Part shown: piece after piece, positions 1 through 8,635 of the stretch
Layout: every line of letters starts with the position of its first letter
Numbering within the stretch: the stretch's first letter is position 1
Origin: Streptomyces sp. YS415
GTDB taxonomy: Bacteria > Actinomycetota > Actinomycetes > Streptomycetales > Streptomycetaceae
DNA length: 64,000 bases
Reading direction: 5' to 3'
NCBI RefSeq assembly: GCF_023544665.1
Contig: NZ_JAMJFL010000030.1
Span: forward strand, 1-64,000
Translations under genes and position numbers: made by a program
Notes under the pieces: generated by a model
What the model was told of the DNA's origin: nothing
The model's input: only the letters and a program-made list of their open reading frames with translations
Databases searched by the model: none

Positions 1-1
1 A

Positions 2-1216
2 GCGCATTCGACGCTTTTCGGGGACCCGCCCCCGCGTGCAGCTCAGCGCCCGGGTCCGGCTGCCCCGCCGGTTCCGCCTCGCCCGGCGTCGAGCCCGGCT
101 GCCGCCGACGGCGCGGGCCGGCGCCCGGACTCCGCTGCGGTCGGCCCGGCGGGCATGCCCCCGCGGCCCGCGTCGGCCCCCGCCGTCGCTCCGGCGCGCC
201 CCGGCACGCCCCCGTCCACTACTCCGCCCCGACCGGCCCCGTCCGACGTCCCGCCCCGCCCTGCCGCGTCTGCCGCTCCGGCCGCGGCTCGGCGGACCGG
301 GTCCTCCGGCAGCCCTTCCCCCGAGGCCGAGGCCGAGGCCGAGGCCGCTCGGCGGTTGCGGCCCGATCCTGCTCTGTCGTGGAGTGCTCCCGCGGTGGAC
401 CCCGGTGGGCGGCCCGTGGTGTCGTTCGGGGAGCCCGAGGGGTACGACGGGGACGGGAGGGCGCGGGTGCTCGGAGGTCGTGGACGGGGCCGGGTGGCCG
501 CCGTCGCCGCCTGTCTCGTGCTGGGGCTCGGGCTCGTCGGGGGTGCCGTCACGGGCAGCTGGCTCGTCGGGGACTCCGAGGCCGCCGGTTCCCGGGACGA
601 CTTCGTCGCGGCCCGGAGCCTGTGGCACAGCCTCCCCGTCGACCAGCTCTTCCCGCCCGGCGTCAAGGGGCACGGCGCCGGCCCGGGCGGCGCCGACCGC
701 ACCTGGACCCGGATCGCCGTCGCCCCCGACAGCGGCTGCGCGGACGCCTTCGACCCGCTCCTGCGCAAGGCCCTCGCCCCCGTCGGCTGCCAGCGGCTCC
801 TGCGCGCCACCTACACCGACGCCACCCAGACCTACGTCACCACCGTCGGCCTGCTCTTCACCAAGGCCGACGCCACCGCCATGGCCTCCCTCGCCGAGCG
901 GTTCACCGAAGAGGGCCTGGACAGCCGTACCGACCTCATGCCCCGCCCGTACGGTCCCGGCTTCGAGGGCGACCAGCGCGCCTCATGGACCGTCTCCGTC
1001 CTCACCGACGCCCCGGTCGTCGTCTACTCCGTCTCCGGCTGGGCCGACGGCCGCCAGGTCGACGAGCCGCAGCCCGCCGAGGACGCCATGGAGTCCGGCG
1101 CCACCACGGCCCCCGCCCAGGCCGGCCTCGGCCACGAGGCGAAGGGCCTCGCCGACCGCATCGAACGCGCCCTGCGCAAGCACGTCGGCCCGTACGCCAC
1201 GGAGCCGGCCTCGTGA
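2..1216 (+). CDS. Proline-rich single-pass membrane protein (5' end outside window)
   Basis: The frame is open from the first base of the window, so only the last 404 residues are visible and the true start lies upstream; the first in-frame ATG, at 155, sits in the middle of a continuous Pro/Ala-rich stretch and is unlikely to be the start. After the low-complexity, probably cytoplasmic part comes one hydrophobic helix (about bases 490-560, RVAAVAACLVLGLGLVGG) and an extracellular domain of about 200 residues with two cysteines (SGCADAF and VGCQRLL). No family recognised. The stop overlaps the GTG of the mycosin-like protease by 4 bases, so the two are co-expressed; by analogy with actinobacterial type VII secretion loci it may be an accessory membrane protein there, which is inference only. 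Confidence 0.7.
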   Translation, partial: AHSTLFGDPPPRAAQRPGPAAPPVPPRPASSPAAADGAGRRPDSAAVGPAGMPPRPASAPAVAPARPGTPPSTTPPRPAPSDVPPRPAASAAPAAARRTGSSGSPSPEAEAEAEAARRLRPDPALSWSAPAVDPGGRPVVSFGEPEGYDGDGRARVLGGRGRGRVAAVAACLVLGLGLVGGAVTGSWLVGDSEAAGSRDDFVAARSLWHSLPVDQLFPPGVKGHGAGPGGADRTWTRIAVAPDSGCADAFDPLLRKALAPVGCQRLLRATYTDATQTYVTTVGLLFTKADATAMASLAERFTEEGLDSRTDLMPRPYGPGFEGDQRASWTVSVLTDAPVVVYSVSGWADGRQVDEPQPAEDAMESGATTAPAQAGLGHEAKGLADRIERALRKHVGPYATEPAS

Positions 1217-2400
1217 CCGCCGCCCGCCTCCGCCGCACGAGCCTGCTGAGCGTCCTCCTAGCCGCCTCCCTCGCCCTCGTCCCGTCCACCGCCGCCCACG
1301 CCGACGGCATCCGCGGCCAGCAGTGGGCCCTGGAAGCCATGCACACCGACGAGGCCTGGCAGACCACCAAGGGCGAGGGCATCACCGTCGCCGTCCTCGA
1401 CACCGGCGTCGACGACGAGCACCCCGACCTCGCCGGGAACGTCCTCACCGGCAAGGACATGGTCGGCTTCGGAGCGAAGCGCGGCGACCGCGCCTGGGCC
1501 CGCCACGGCACCGCCATGGCCGGCATCATCGCGGGCCACGGACATGGCCCCGGCAACGGCGACGGCGTACTGGGCATCGCCCCCGAGGCCAGGATCCTCC
1601 CCGTCCGCGTGATCCTGGAGGACGGCGACCCGGCCCGCGCCAAGGCCCGCACCACCCGCGGCAACGCCCTCGCCGAGGGCATCCGCTGGGCCGCCGACCA
1701 CGGCGCCGACGTCATCAACCTCTCCCTCGGCGACGACTCCAAGTCCGCCCACCCCGAACCCGCCGAGGACGAGGCCGTCCAGTACGCCCTGCGCAAGGGC
1801 GCCGTCGTCGTCGCGTCGGCCGGCAACGGCGGCGAGAAGGGCGACCACATCTCCTACCCGGCCGCCTATCCGGGCGTCATCGCCGCCACCGCCGTCGACA
1901 AGTTCGGCACCCGCGCCTCCTTCTCCACCCGCCGCTGGTACGCCACGGTCAGCGCCCCCGGCGTCGACGTCGTGATCGCCGACCCGGACCGCAAGTACTA
2001 CGAGGGCTGGGGCACCAGCGCCGCCGCGGCCTTCGTCTCCGGCGCGGTGGCCCTGGTGAAGTCCGCCCACCCGGGTCTGTCCCCGGCCCAGATCAAGAAG
2101 CTCCTGGAGGACACGGCCCGCAACGCCCCCGCCGACGGCCGCGACGACTCCCGGGGCCATGGCTTCATCGACCCCGCCGCCGCCATCGAGAAGGCCGCTG
2201 GCCTGAAGCCCGCCGGCCTGCGGGCCAAGGGACACCGCGCCGAGTACTTCGGCCCGGGCCCCGACACCCGCGAGGCCTCGGACGACGCGACGGGCTGGGC
2301 GGCACCCCTGGCGGGCGGCACCGGAGGCGTCCTGCTGGTCGCGGCGATCGTCCTGTGGCGGGGCCGGCGCACCCAGGACGACCACGGGGCCCGTCCCTAG
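1213..2400 (+). CDS. mycP: S8 serine protease, mycosin-like (type VII secretion-associated)
   Basis: Subtilisin-family protease of 395 residues. A Sec signal (LLSVLLAASLALVPSTAAHA, about 10-30) is followed by the catalytic domain: Asp63 in AVLDTGVDDEHPDL, His98 in RHGTAMAGI and Ser269 in GTSAAAAFVSG. A C-terminal hydrophobic segment (GGVLLVAAIVLW) followed by RGRR anchors it in the membrane, the layout of mycosins, which process or stabilise ESX type VII secretion systems. The start GTG overlaps the upstream stop. The Ser motif reads GTSAAAAFVSG rather than the commoner GTSMAAPHVAG, but the nucleophile is kept. No ESX core gene is visible here, so the secretion role is by family only. Its stop codon lies inside an 18-bp tandem duplication. 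Confidence 0.85.
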   Translation: MTAARLRRTSLLSVLLAASLALVPSTAAHADGIRGQQWALEAMHTDEAWQTTKGEGITVAVLDTGVDDEHPDLAGNVLTGKDMVGFGAKRGDRAWARHGTAMAGIIAGHGHGPGNGDGVLGIAPEARILPVRVILEDGDPARAKARTTRGNALAEGIRWAADHGADVINLSLGDDSKSAHPEPAEDEAVQYALRKGAVVVASAGNGGEKGDHISYPAAYPGVIAATAVDKFGTRASFSTRRWYATVSAPGVDVVIADPDRKYYEGWGTSAAAAFVSGAVALVKSAHPGLSPAQIKKLLEDTARNAPADGRDDSRGHGFIDPAAAIEKAAGLKPAGLRAKGHRAEYFGPGPDTREASDDATGWAAPLAGGTGGVLLVAAIVLWRGRRTQDDHGARP

Positions 2401-2432
2401 TCCGCCGCGAACACCTAGTCCGCCGCGAACAC
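2397..2432. repeat. 18-bp tandem duplication over two convergent stop codons
   Basis: CTAGTCCGCCGCGAACAC occurs twice in direct succession (2397-2414 and 2415-2432). The first CTAG carries the TAG stop of the plus-strand protease, the second the TAG stop of the minus-strand serine hydrolase. Read on the minus strand the unit is six codons (VFAAD plus stop), so the last codons of the hydrolase and its stop are present twice in frame. Confidence 0.9.
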
Positions 2433-3350
2433 CGACACCGCGGCCTGCGCCGCCGCCTCGACCAGCGCGACCCCCGAGGCCTTCGTCGCGTTGCCGTCCG
2501 ACAGCACGGCCACCAGACACTCCCGCCCGTCCACCGTCACCCGCCCGATGCTGTTGACGTCCCACAGCCCGGTCGTGCTCCGCGGCAGCCACCCGTTCTT
2601 CAGCGCCCACCGCGAGCCGTCCGCCACCGCCGAGACCCCCCACCGCTGATCCACGGCTATCCGCCCCATCAGCCCTCGCAGATACGACCGCGACGCCTCA
2701 CTCAGCTCCGACTCGTCACCGAACACCTGCCGCAGCAGCACGAGTTGATCCGCCGCCGTGGTCTGCGTCAGCCCCCACAGCATCCCGTCGCCGCCCACGG
2801 TGGCGCTCAGCCCGAACCGCTCGTTCGCGGCGGCCAGCCCCTCCGCCCTGCCGATCGTCTCCCACAGAGCCGATGCCGAGACGTTGTCGCTGCTCTCGAT
2901 CATCGCGGTGGCGTACGCCGTCTCCGCCGACGTCAGCGCCCGCCCCTCGTCCTGCGCCCGCAGCAGCAGCGCAGCCAGGATGTCGACCTTCACGATGCTC
3001 GCCGTGTCGAAGGAACCGTCCCCGTACGTGGCGCTCTCCCCGGACTCCAGGTCCAGCACCGCGACCGACACCTCCGCGCCCTTCGCCACGGCGACGGACT
3101 GCATGGCGTCCGCCAGCAGCTCGTCCCGGTCCACCGTCGGCCGCGCCACCGGTTCCACGGATGCCTCCCCGCTCGCCGCGACCCCTGAGGGCGTCGCCGA
3201 CGACGATACGGCGCTCCGCGCCACCGGAGCCGAGCGCGGCTGCTCCTTCACGTACACCGTCCCCGTGGCCGTACCGCCCACCACGGCCACGGAGGCGAGG
3301 GTGACGTAGAGCAGGGGCACACGGCGCCGACGCGCTCTGCAGGACTCCAT
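2415..3350 (-). CDS. Beta-lactamase-fold serine hydrolase, membrane-anchored or secreted
   Basis: 311 residues: basic N-terminus, a hydrophobic segment (LLYVTLASVAVVGGTATG, about 13-30), a Ser/Ala/Val-rich linker and a class A beta-lactamase/DD-peptidase-like domain. Visible motifs are S118-I-V-K121 (SxxK), S154-D155-N156 (SDN) and K251-N-G (KTG-like). The SxxK to SDN distance is about 36 residues against about 60 in true class A enzymes and no clear Glu166 motif is seen, so a serine peptidase-like or PBP-like role in the cell envelope is likelier than drug hydrolysis. It is convergent with the mycosin gene and ends three codons from it. Confidence 0.7.
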   Translation of the reverse strand: MESCRARRRRVPLLYVTLASVAVVGGTATGTVYVKEQPRSAPVARSAVSSSATPSGVAASGEASVEPVARPTVDRDELLADAMQSVAVAKGAEVSVAVLDLESGESATYGDGSFDTASIVKVDILAALLLRAQDEGRALTSAETAYATAMIESSDNVSASALWETIGRAEGLAAANERFGLSATVGGDGMLWGLTQTTAADQLVLLRQVFGDESELSEASRSYLRGLMGRIAVDQRWGVSAVADGSRWALKNGWLPRSTTGLWDVNSIGRVTVDGRECLVAVLSDGNATKASGVALVEAAAQAAVSVFAAD

Positions 3351-3484
3351 GCCGCGATCGTCGGGCCGGTGACTGTGCGGGCGGTTAGACGGAGGTTAGA
3401 TCTGTGTCAGAGATGCCTGAGAGTGCGTGAACCGGGTCACGGGCGCGTTTCCGGGCCCGCACAAGCGCAGCAGCATCCCCCCGA

Positions 3485-3490
3485 TAGGGT
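3485..3490 (+). promoter_or_regulatory. Candidate -10 for a leaderless sseB-like transcript
   Basis: TAGGGT ends 8 bases before the GTG at 3499 and no Shine-Dalgarno sequence lies in between, the spacing expected for a leaderless mRNA. The -35 region is weak. Confidence 0.3.
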
Positions 3491-3498
3491 CGGTGACC

Positions 3499-4239
3499 GT
3501 GGCGAACAAGAACATTCCCGACTCCCCCTTCCCGGACGACGACGGCTCCGCCGACCCCCGGCTGAGTGCTGCGCTCGCCGCCTGGTCCGAGGACCGCACC
3601 GACGTGACGCCGGTGCTCCGGGCGCTCAAGGGCGCCCGGCTCCTCGTCCCCGTCGTGGCCGTCCTCGGAGAGGTCGAGGAGGACGAGAACGGGCTGCGCC
3701 ACGAGAAGACCAGCGACATGGCCGTACCGACGCTCCGGGCCGGCGACCGCAAGGCACTGCCCGCCTTCACGTCCACCGACGCCCTCGCCCGCTGGGACGC
3801 CACGGCGCGCCCCGTCGCCGTGCGCGTGCACCAGGCGCTGGAGGCCGCCGCGCACGAGAAGGCGGACACGGTCGTGCTGGACCTGGCGGGGCCGGTGCCG
3901 TTCGAGCTGACGGGACAAGCACTGCTCGCCCTGGCCGAGGGGCGCACCAGCACCGATCCGCTGGCCGACCCGCTGGTCGTGGAGGCGGTGCGCGCCGCGG
4001 TCGCCGGCGTGGACGCCGTGCAGCGCGCTCATCTCGGCCCCGGCCGGGCCGACGGCACCCTCGCCCTGGTCCTGGACCCGGCGGTGCCGCAGGACGCCGG
4101 GGTCCACGCGGTCGCGCGCCGGCTCGCCGCCGACGAAACACTCAGGGCCCGCCTGGTGCGCGGCTTCGACCTGGCACTGCTGCCGGCCGAGGCCACCCCT
4201 CCGGGCGAGCCCCTGTTCGTACGGGAATCCGGCGCCTAG
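3499..4239 (+). CDS. SseB-domain protein
   Basis: 246 residues from GTG 3499 (a GTG at 3493 is also in frame). The N-terminal half has the SseB-family pattern: DPRLSAALAAW, then LLVPVVAVLGE, then DMAVPTLRAGDRKALPAFTSTDALARW. In other bacteria this domain occurs in SseB enhanced-serine-sensitivity proteins and secretion-associated proteins of poorly defined function. No signal peptide or membrane helix. The gene runs divergently from the serine hydrolase and overlaps the convergent DUF1844 gene by 4 bases. Its position close to infC is conserved in Streptomyces as far as I recall. Confidence 0.75.
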   Translation: MANKNIPDSPFPDDDGSADPRLSAALAAWSEDRTDVTPVLRALKGARLLVPVVAVLGEVEEDENGLRHEKTSDMAVPTLRAGDRKALPAFTSTDALARWDATARPVAVRVHQALEAAAHEKADTVVLDLAGPVPFELTGQALLALAEGRTSTDPLADPLVVEAVRAAVAGVDAVQRAHLGPGRADGTLALVLDPAVPQDAGVHAVARRLAADETLRARLVRGFDLALLPAEATPPGEPLFVRESGA

Positions 4240-4604
4240 CCGTAGACCGGGCCGGTGTACTTCTCGCCCGGGCCCTGGCCCGGCTCGTCCGGGACGAGCG
4301 AGGCCTCGCGGAACGCCAGCTGCAGCGACTTCAGGCCGTCCCGCAGCGGGGCCGCGTGGAAGGAGCTGATCTCGGTGGTGCTCGCGTCGAGCAGTCCGGC
4401 GAGGGCGGTGACCAGCTTGCGGGCCTCGTCCAGGTCCTTGTACCGGTCGCCCTCCTCGGTCAGACCGAGCTTCACGGCGGCGGCGCTCATCAGGTTCACG
4501 GCGACCGTCACGATCACCTCGACGGCGGGGACCTCGGCGATGTCGCGGGTCATCTCGTCGAAGTCGGGCGTCTCGGGGCTGTCCGAGGAAGAGGTGTCAC
4601 TCAT
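4236..4604 (-). CDS. DUF1844 family protein
   Basis: 122 residues from ATG 4604 (MSDTSSSDSPETPDFDEM). The core AVEVIVTVAVNLMSAAAVKLGL followed by DLDEARKLVTALAGLLD is the DUF1844 signature: a short, mostly helical protein of unknown function. An upstream in-frame ATG at 4628 would add eight residues, but conservation seems to begin at MSD. It is divergent from infC with about 380 bases between the starts and overlaps the stop of the sseB-like gene. Confidence 0.8.
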   Translation of the reverse strand: MSDTSSSDSPETPDFDEMTRDIAEVPAVEVIVTVAVNLMSAAAVKLGLTEEGDRYKDLDEARKLVTALAGLLDASTTEISSFHAAPLRDGLKSLQLAFREASLVPDEPGQGPGEKYTGPVYG

Positions 4605-4652
4605 GGCGCCCACGATAGGTGCACGCACCGGCCCGGCCGGACACTGCCTCGG

Positions 4653-4682
4653 TTAGCCCCGACCGGCGGGAGCTGCTAATCT
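4653..4682 (+). promoter_or_regulatory. Candidate promoter of infC-rpmI-rplT
   Basis: TTAGCC (4653-4658), an 18-base spacer and TAATCT (4677-4682) resemble a housekeeping sigma promoter. It would give infC a leader of nearly 300 bases, matching the structured region that follows. Confidence 0.4.
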
Positions 4683-4786
4683 GGTGTGACGACCGGCCGA
4701 ACACGCATGTGTCCGGCCCACAAGTGGAGGCTCCGAACTCCCACCCGACTGTCCTCCGGGACGGCGGGTCACCGGTCAGGCGGCCA

Positions 4787-4897
4787 CCACCGTTCCGTAC
4801 GGACGGTGGAGAGTCGCCCGATATCGCGCCCCGCGGTCGACGCGGCGGTGTTCCGGCATCAAAGGAGCCCCGCCTGTGTCCCGTCCGGGGCATTTTT
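4787..4897 (+). promoter_or_regulatory. infC leader: hairpin and intrinsic attenuator
   Basis: Two structures precede infC. At 4787-4809 CCACCGT pairs with ACGGTGG around a self-complementary centre. At 4867-4891 GCCCCG pairs with CGGGGC and is followed at once by TTTTT (4893-4897), the only clear stem-plus-T-run terminator near a gene start in this GC-rich window. It lies about 85 bases before the infC start codon and is best read as an attenuator in the infC-rpmI-rplT leader, in the manner of L20 or IF3 leaders of other bacteria; the ligand is unknown. Confidence 0.55.
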
Positions 4898-4982
4898 CAT
4901 GCACCGCGATGGTTGGTCCTATGTCAATCAGACATACGCGGCTGTCCGCCAGACCGCCGTGTGGTGCTACCGAGGAGGATCC

Positions 4983-5660
4983 ATCAGCGCCGAGCCCCGC
5001 ATCAACGACCGGATTCGCGTTCCAGAGGTGCGACTTGTCGGTCCCAGTGGCGAGCAGGTGGGCATCGTCCCCCTGGCCAAGGCACTGGAGCTTGCGCAGG
5101 AGTACGACCTGGACCTGGTCGAGGTGGCGGCGACCGCCCGTCCGCCTGTGTGCAAGCTCATGGACTACGGGAAGTTCAAGTACGAGTCGGCCATGAAGGC
5201 CCGTGAGGCGCGCAAGAACCAGGCGCACACGGTCATCAAGGAGATGAAGCTCCGGCCGAAGATCGACCCGCACGACTATGACACCAAGAAGGGTCACGTC
5301 GTCCGGTTCCTCAAGCAGGGCGACAAGGTCAAGATCACGATCATGTTCCGTGGTCGCGAGCAGTCCCGGCCCGAGCTGGGCTACCGACTGCTGCAGCGTC
5401 TCGCGGAGGATGTGGCCGACCTCGGGTTCGTGGAGTCGAACCCGAAGCAGGACGGCCGAAACATGATCATGGTTCTCGGTCCGCACAAGAAGAAGACCGA
5501 GGCGATGGCCGAGGCCCGCCAGGCGCAGGAAGCCCGCAAGGCAGAAGCGAAGGCCAACCCCGGCAAGTCGCAGAACGCCGCGGAGTCCGACGTCGCCGAG
5601 GGCGGCGAGGACGCCGAGGCATCCGCCGAGGCTCCGGCCGAGGCATCCGCCGAGGCGTGA
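4983..5660 (+). CDS. infC: Translation initiation factor IF-3 (AUC start)
   Basis: IF-3 binds the 30S subunit and proofreads start-codon selection. N domain (RINDRIRVPEVRLVGPSGEQVG, then ALELAQEYDLDLVEVA, PPVCKLMDYGKFKYE) and C domain (KLRPKIDPHDYDTKK to GRNMIMVLGPHKK) are complete; an Ala/Glu-rich tail of about 40 residues follows, as in other Streptomyces. I place the start at ATC 4983 because GAGGAGG (4972-4978) stands 4 bases before it, because homology begins there (SAEPRIND), and because infC uses a rare AUU/AUC start in E. coli and other bacteria for self-control. An in-frame GTG at 4959 (WCYRGGSISAEP) has no ribosome site and would translate the Shine-Dalgarno itself; automated annotation may choose it. 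Confidence 0.95.
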   Translation: MSAEPRINDRIRVPEVRLVGPSGEQVGIVPLAKALELAQEYDLDLVEVAATARPPVCKLMDYGKFKYESAMKAREARKNQAHTVIKEMKLRPKIDPHDYDTKKGHVVRFLKQGDKVKITIMFRGREQSRPELGYRLLQRLAEDVADLGFVESNPKQDGRNMIMVLGPHKKKTEAMAEARQAQEARKAEAKANPGKSQNAAESDVAEGGEDAEASAEAPAEASAEA

Positions 5661-5665
5661 TCCCG

Positions 5666-5746
5666 GGGGACGCGAGTCCCCAAGGATGTAACCGATACCA
5701 GAACGACGCTCCACCGTGCCCGGTTTCACGACCGGGCACCGGAGCG
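5666..5746 (+). promoter_or_regulatory. Structured infC-rpmI intercistronic region
   Basis: Directly after the infC stop GGGGAC-GCGA-GTCCCC (5666-5681) forms a six-pair stem with a GNRA tetraloop. At 5707-5746 CGCTCC/GGAGCG encloses GTGCCCGGT-ttcacg-ACCGGGCAC, a two-part stem of 15 pairs ending 25 bases before rpmI. There is no T-run, so RNA stabilisation or ribosomal-protein feedback is likelier than termination. Confidence 0.5.
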
Positions 5747-5771
5747 CCACCGACGAGGAGAGAACGGCGCT

Positions 5772-5966
5772 ATGCCGAAGAACAAGTCGCACAGCGGTGC
5801 CAGCAAGCGCTTCAAGATCACCGGCTCCGGCAAGGTGCTCCGCGAGCGTGCCGGCAAGCGCCACCTGCTCGAGCACAAGTCGTCCCGTGTGACGCGTCGC
5901 CTCACCGGCAACGCCGAGATGGCCCCGGGCGACGCCGCGAAGATCAAGAAGCTTCTCGGCAAGTGA
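5772..5966 (+). CDS. rpmI: 50S ribosomal protein L35
   Basis: 64 residues, the normal length: MPKNKSHSGASKRFKITGSG, then RERAGKRHLLEHKSSRVTRRL. L35 is a basic protein that binds 23S rRNA. A Shine-Dalgarno sequence (GAGGAGAG) precedes the ATG. It is the middle gene of the infC-rpmI-rplT operon, 111 bases after infC and 95 before rplT, both gaps carrying RNA hairpins. Confidence 0.97.
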   Translation: MPKNKSHSGASKRFKITGSGKVLRERAGKRHLLEHKSSRVTRRLTGNAEMAPGDAAKIKKLLGK

Positions 5967-5967
5967 C

Positions 5968-5990
5968 GTACCGGCGCTTCGGCGCCGTAC
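5968..5990 (+). promoter_or_regulatory. UUCG hairpin between rpmI and rplT
   Basis: GTACcGGCGC-TTCG-GCGCCGTAC begins immediately after the rpmI stop: nine pairs with one bulged C closed by a very stable UUCG tetraloop. It has no T-run, so it may mark a processing or stability site rather than a terminator. Confidence 0.5.
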
Positions 5991-6061
5991 GCCAGGACCG
6001 GGACCCAATCGATTTCGGGTCGTGTGAGGACACCCACGACCCCGCTACAAGGAGTTAACAA

Positions 6062-6445
6062 GTGGCACGCGTCAAGCGGGCAGTCAACGCCCACAAGAAG
6101 CGCCGGGCGATCCTCGAGCAGGCCTCCGGCTACCGCGGTCAGCGTTCGCGCCTGTACCGCAAGGCCAAGGAGCAGGTCACCCACTCGCTGGTCTACAACT
6201 ACAACGACCGCAAGAAGCGCAAGGGTGACTTCCGCCAGCTGTGGATCCAGCGCATCAACGCCGCTGCCCGCGCCAACGGCATCACGTACAACCGCTTCAT
6301 CCAGGGCCTGAAGGCCGCCAACGTCGAGGTCGACCGCAAGATCCTCGCCGAGCTGGCCGTCAACGACCCGAACGCGTTCGCCGCGCTCGTCGAGGTCGCG
6401 CAGAAGGCCCTGCCGAGCGACGTCAACGCGCCGAAGGCCGCGTGA
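6062..6445 (+). CDS. rplT: 50S ribosomal protein L20
   Basis: 127 residues from GTG 6062, preceded by AAGGAG. The family pattern MARVKRAVNAHKKRRAILEQASGYRGQRSRLYRKAKEQV... is complete, with the C-terminal RNA-binding domain (WIQRINAAARANGITYNRFI). L20 is needed for early assembly of the large subunit and in other bacteria represses its own operon by binding leader RNA, which makes the hairpins upstream of infC and rpmI worth attention. Confidence 0.97.
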   Translation: MARVKRAVNAHKKRRAILEQASGYRGQRSRLYRKAKEQVTHSLVYNYNDRKKRKGDFRQLWIQRINAAARANGITYNRFIQGLKAANVEVDRKILAELAVNDPNAFAALVEVAQKALPSDVNAPKAA

Positions 6446-6474
6446 CGCTGCGCTGGCTTGCGCCGATGTGAGTG

Positions 6475-6506
6475 ACGGACCCGTGGGTTGTTTCCTGCGG
6501 GTCCGT
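6475..6506 (+). terminator. Terminator hairpin after rplT
   Basis: ACGGACCCG (6475-6483) pairs with CGGGTCCGT (6498-6506) around a 14-base loop, 30 bases after the rplT stop. No T-run follows, as is usual for Streptomyces terminators. Confidence 0.6.
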
Positions 6507-6598
6507 TGCGTTGCGTGGTGAGGCGGGTTCGGCACCGCCGGAGCCCGCCCCTGTGGTTGATCGCCGTTGCGGCGGAAAAGATCGTGAAAGTGAGCCCC

Positions 6599-7447
<849 letters not shown>

Positions 7448-7498
7448 TAGGGTGACCAACTCGGGGCCCCTCGGTCGTTCGAGAGGTGGGATACGGGG

Positions 7499-8635
7499 AT
7501 GAGTGTCGGCACGAGCAGCGCACCGGGAGCACGGGACGTGAGTCACCCGCCCGCGCCCCGGTACGGCGACCTCGCCGGACTCGGCATCACCCCCGACGAC
7601 CTCCCCGACGGCCTCGTCGTCGCCGACGAACACGGCCGGGTCGTCTGCTTCAACGCCGCCGCCGAGCGCATCACCGCCGTCCGTGCCGCCGACGCCCTCG
7701 GGCAGCGACTGGAGAAGGCCCTGCCGTTAGAGGATCTGGAGGGCCGCCGCTGGTGGCAGGTCACCGATCCCTACGGCGGACTCGCCATCCGGTTCCGCCA
7801 GCCCGAGCGCAATCTGCTGCTGCCGGGCGGGCGGGAGGTCCTCGTGTCGGCGCAGTACGTCCGGGACGAGCCCACCGGGCCCGTTTGCCGGGTCGTCGTC
7901 TCGCTGCGGGACACCGAGGCCCGGCGCCGCACCGAGCGCAGCCACGCCGAGCTGATCGCCACGGTCGCCCACGAGCTGCGCTCGCCGCTCACCTCCGTCA
8001 AGGGCTTCACCGCGACCCTGCTCGCCAAGTGGGAGAGGTTCACCGACGACCAGAAGCGGCTGATGCTGGAGACCGTCGACGCCGACGCCGACCGGGTCAC
8101 CCGGCTCATCGCCGAGCTGCTGGACATCTCGCGGATCGACAGCGGGCGGCTGGAGGTGCGCCGCCAGCCCGTCGACATCGGCGCAGCCGTGGGGCGGCAC
8201 ATCCAGGCGTACGTCGCCGCCGGGCAGCCCGCCGACCGCTTCCTGCTCCGGCTGCAGCAGCCGCTGCCCGACCTGTGGGCCGACCCCGACAAGATCGACC
8301 AGGTGCTCAGCAACCTGCTGGAAAATGCGGTGCGGCACGGCGAGGGAACCGTCACGATTGACGTCACGCCCACGGCGTCGCCCCGCGAGGGGGAGGACGC
8401 CGGCACGTCGGTCACGGTGAGCGACGAGGGGTCCGGCATCCCGGAGGAGTCCATGAACCGCGTCTTCACCCGCTTCTGGCGGGGCAGCAAGCGCGGCGGC
8501 ACCGGCCTCGGGCTCTACATCGTCAAGGGCATCGTCGAGGCCCACGGCGGCACCATCACGGTCGGCCGCGCCCCCGGCGGCGGCGCCGAGTTCCGATTTA
8601 CGTTGCCCGTGGCGGCTCCGGCGTATCTCGCCTGA
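7499..8635 (+). CDS. Soluble PAS-domain histidine kinase (orphan, TTA codon)
   Basis: 378 residues without membrane helices. A PAS domain (about 28-138, DDLPDGLVVADEHGRVVCFNAAAERITAV) is followed by HisKA with phospho-accepting His158 in VAHELRSPLTSVKGF and an HATPase domain with N box NLLENAVRHGEG, G1 DEGSGIP and G2 GGTGLGLYIVKGI. It autophosphorylates from ATP, presumably in response to a cytoplasmic signal seen by PAS; no response regulator is adjacent. Leu77 is encoded by TTA (7727-7729), the codon read only by the bldA tRNA in Streptomyces, so full expression is predicted to be limited to late growth. GAGGTGGG lies upstream of the ATG. Confidence 0.9.
   Translation: MSVGTSSAPGARDVSHPPAPRYGDLAGLGITPDDLPDGLVVADEHGRVVCFNAAAERITAVRAADALGQRLEKALPLEDLEGRRWWQVTDPYGGLAIRFRQPERNLLLPGGREVLVSAQYVRDEPTGPVCRVVVSLRDTEARRRTERSHAELIATVAHELRSPLTSVKGFTATLLAKWERFTDDQKRLMLETVDADADRVTRLIAELLDISRIDSGRLEVRRQPVDIGAAVGRHIQAYVAAGQPADRFLLRLQQPLPDLWADPDKIDQVLSNLLENAVRHGEGTVTIDVTPTASPREGEDAGTSVTVSDEGSGIPEESMNRVFTRFWRGSKRGGTGLGLYIVKGIVEAHGGTITVGRAPGGGAEFRFTLPVAAPAYLA

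Noticed and set aside
36..3188. A 1050-codon open frame on the plus strand.
   Set aside because: It is an Arg/Pro-rich shadow frame over the membrane protein, mycosin and serine hydrolase genes, caused by high GC at third positions; it has no domain pattern.
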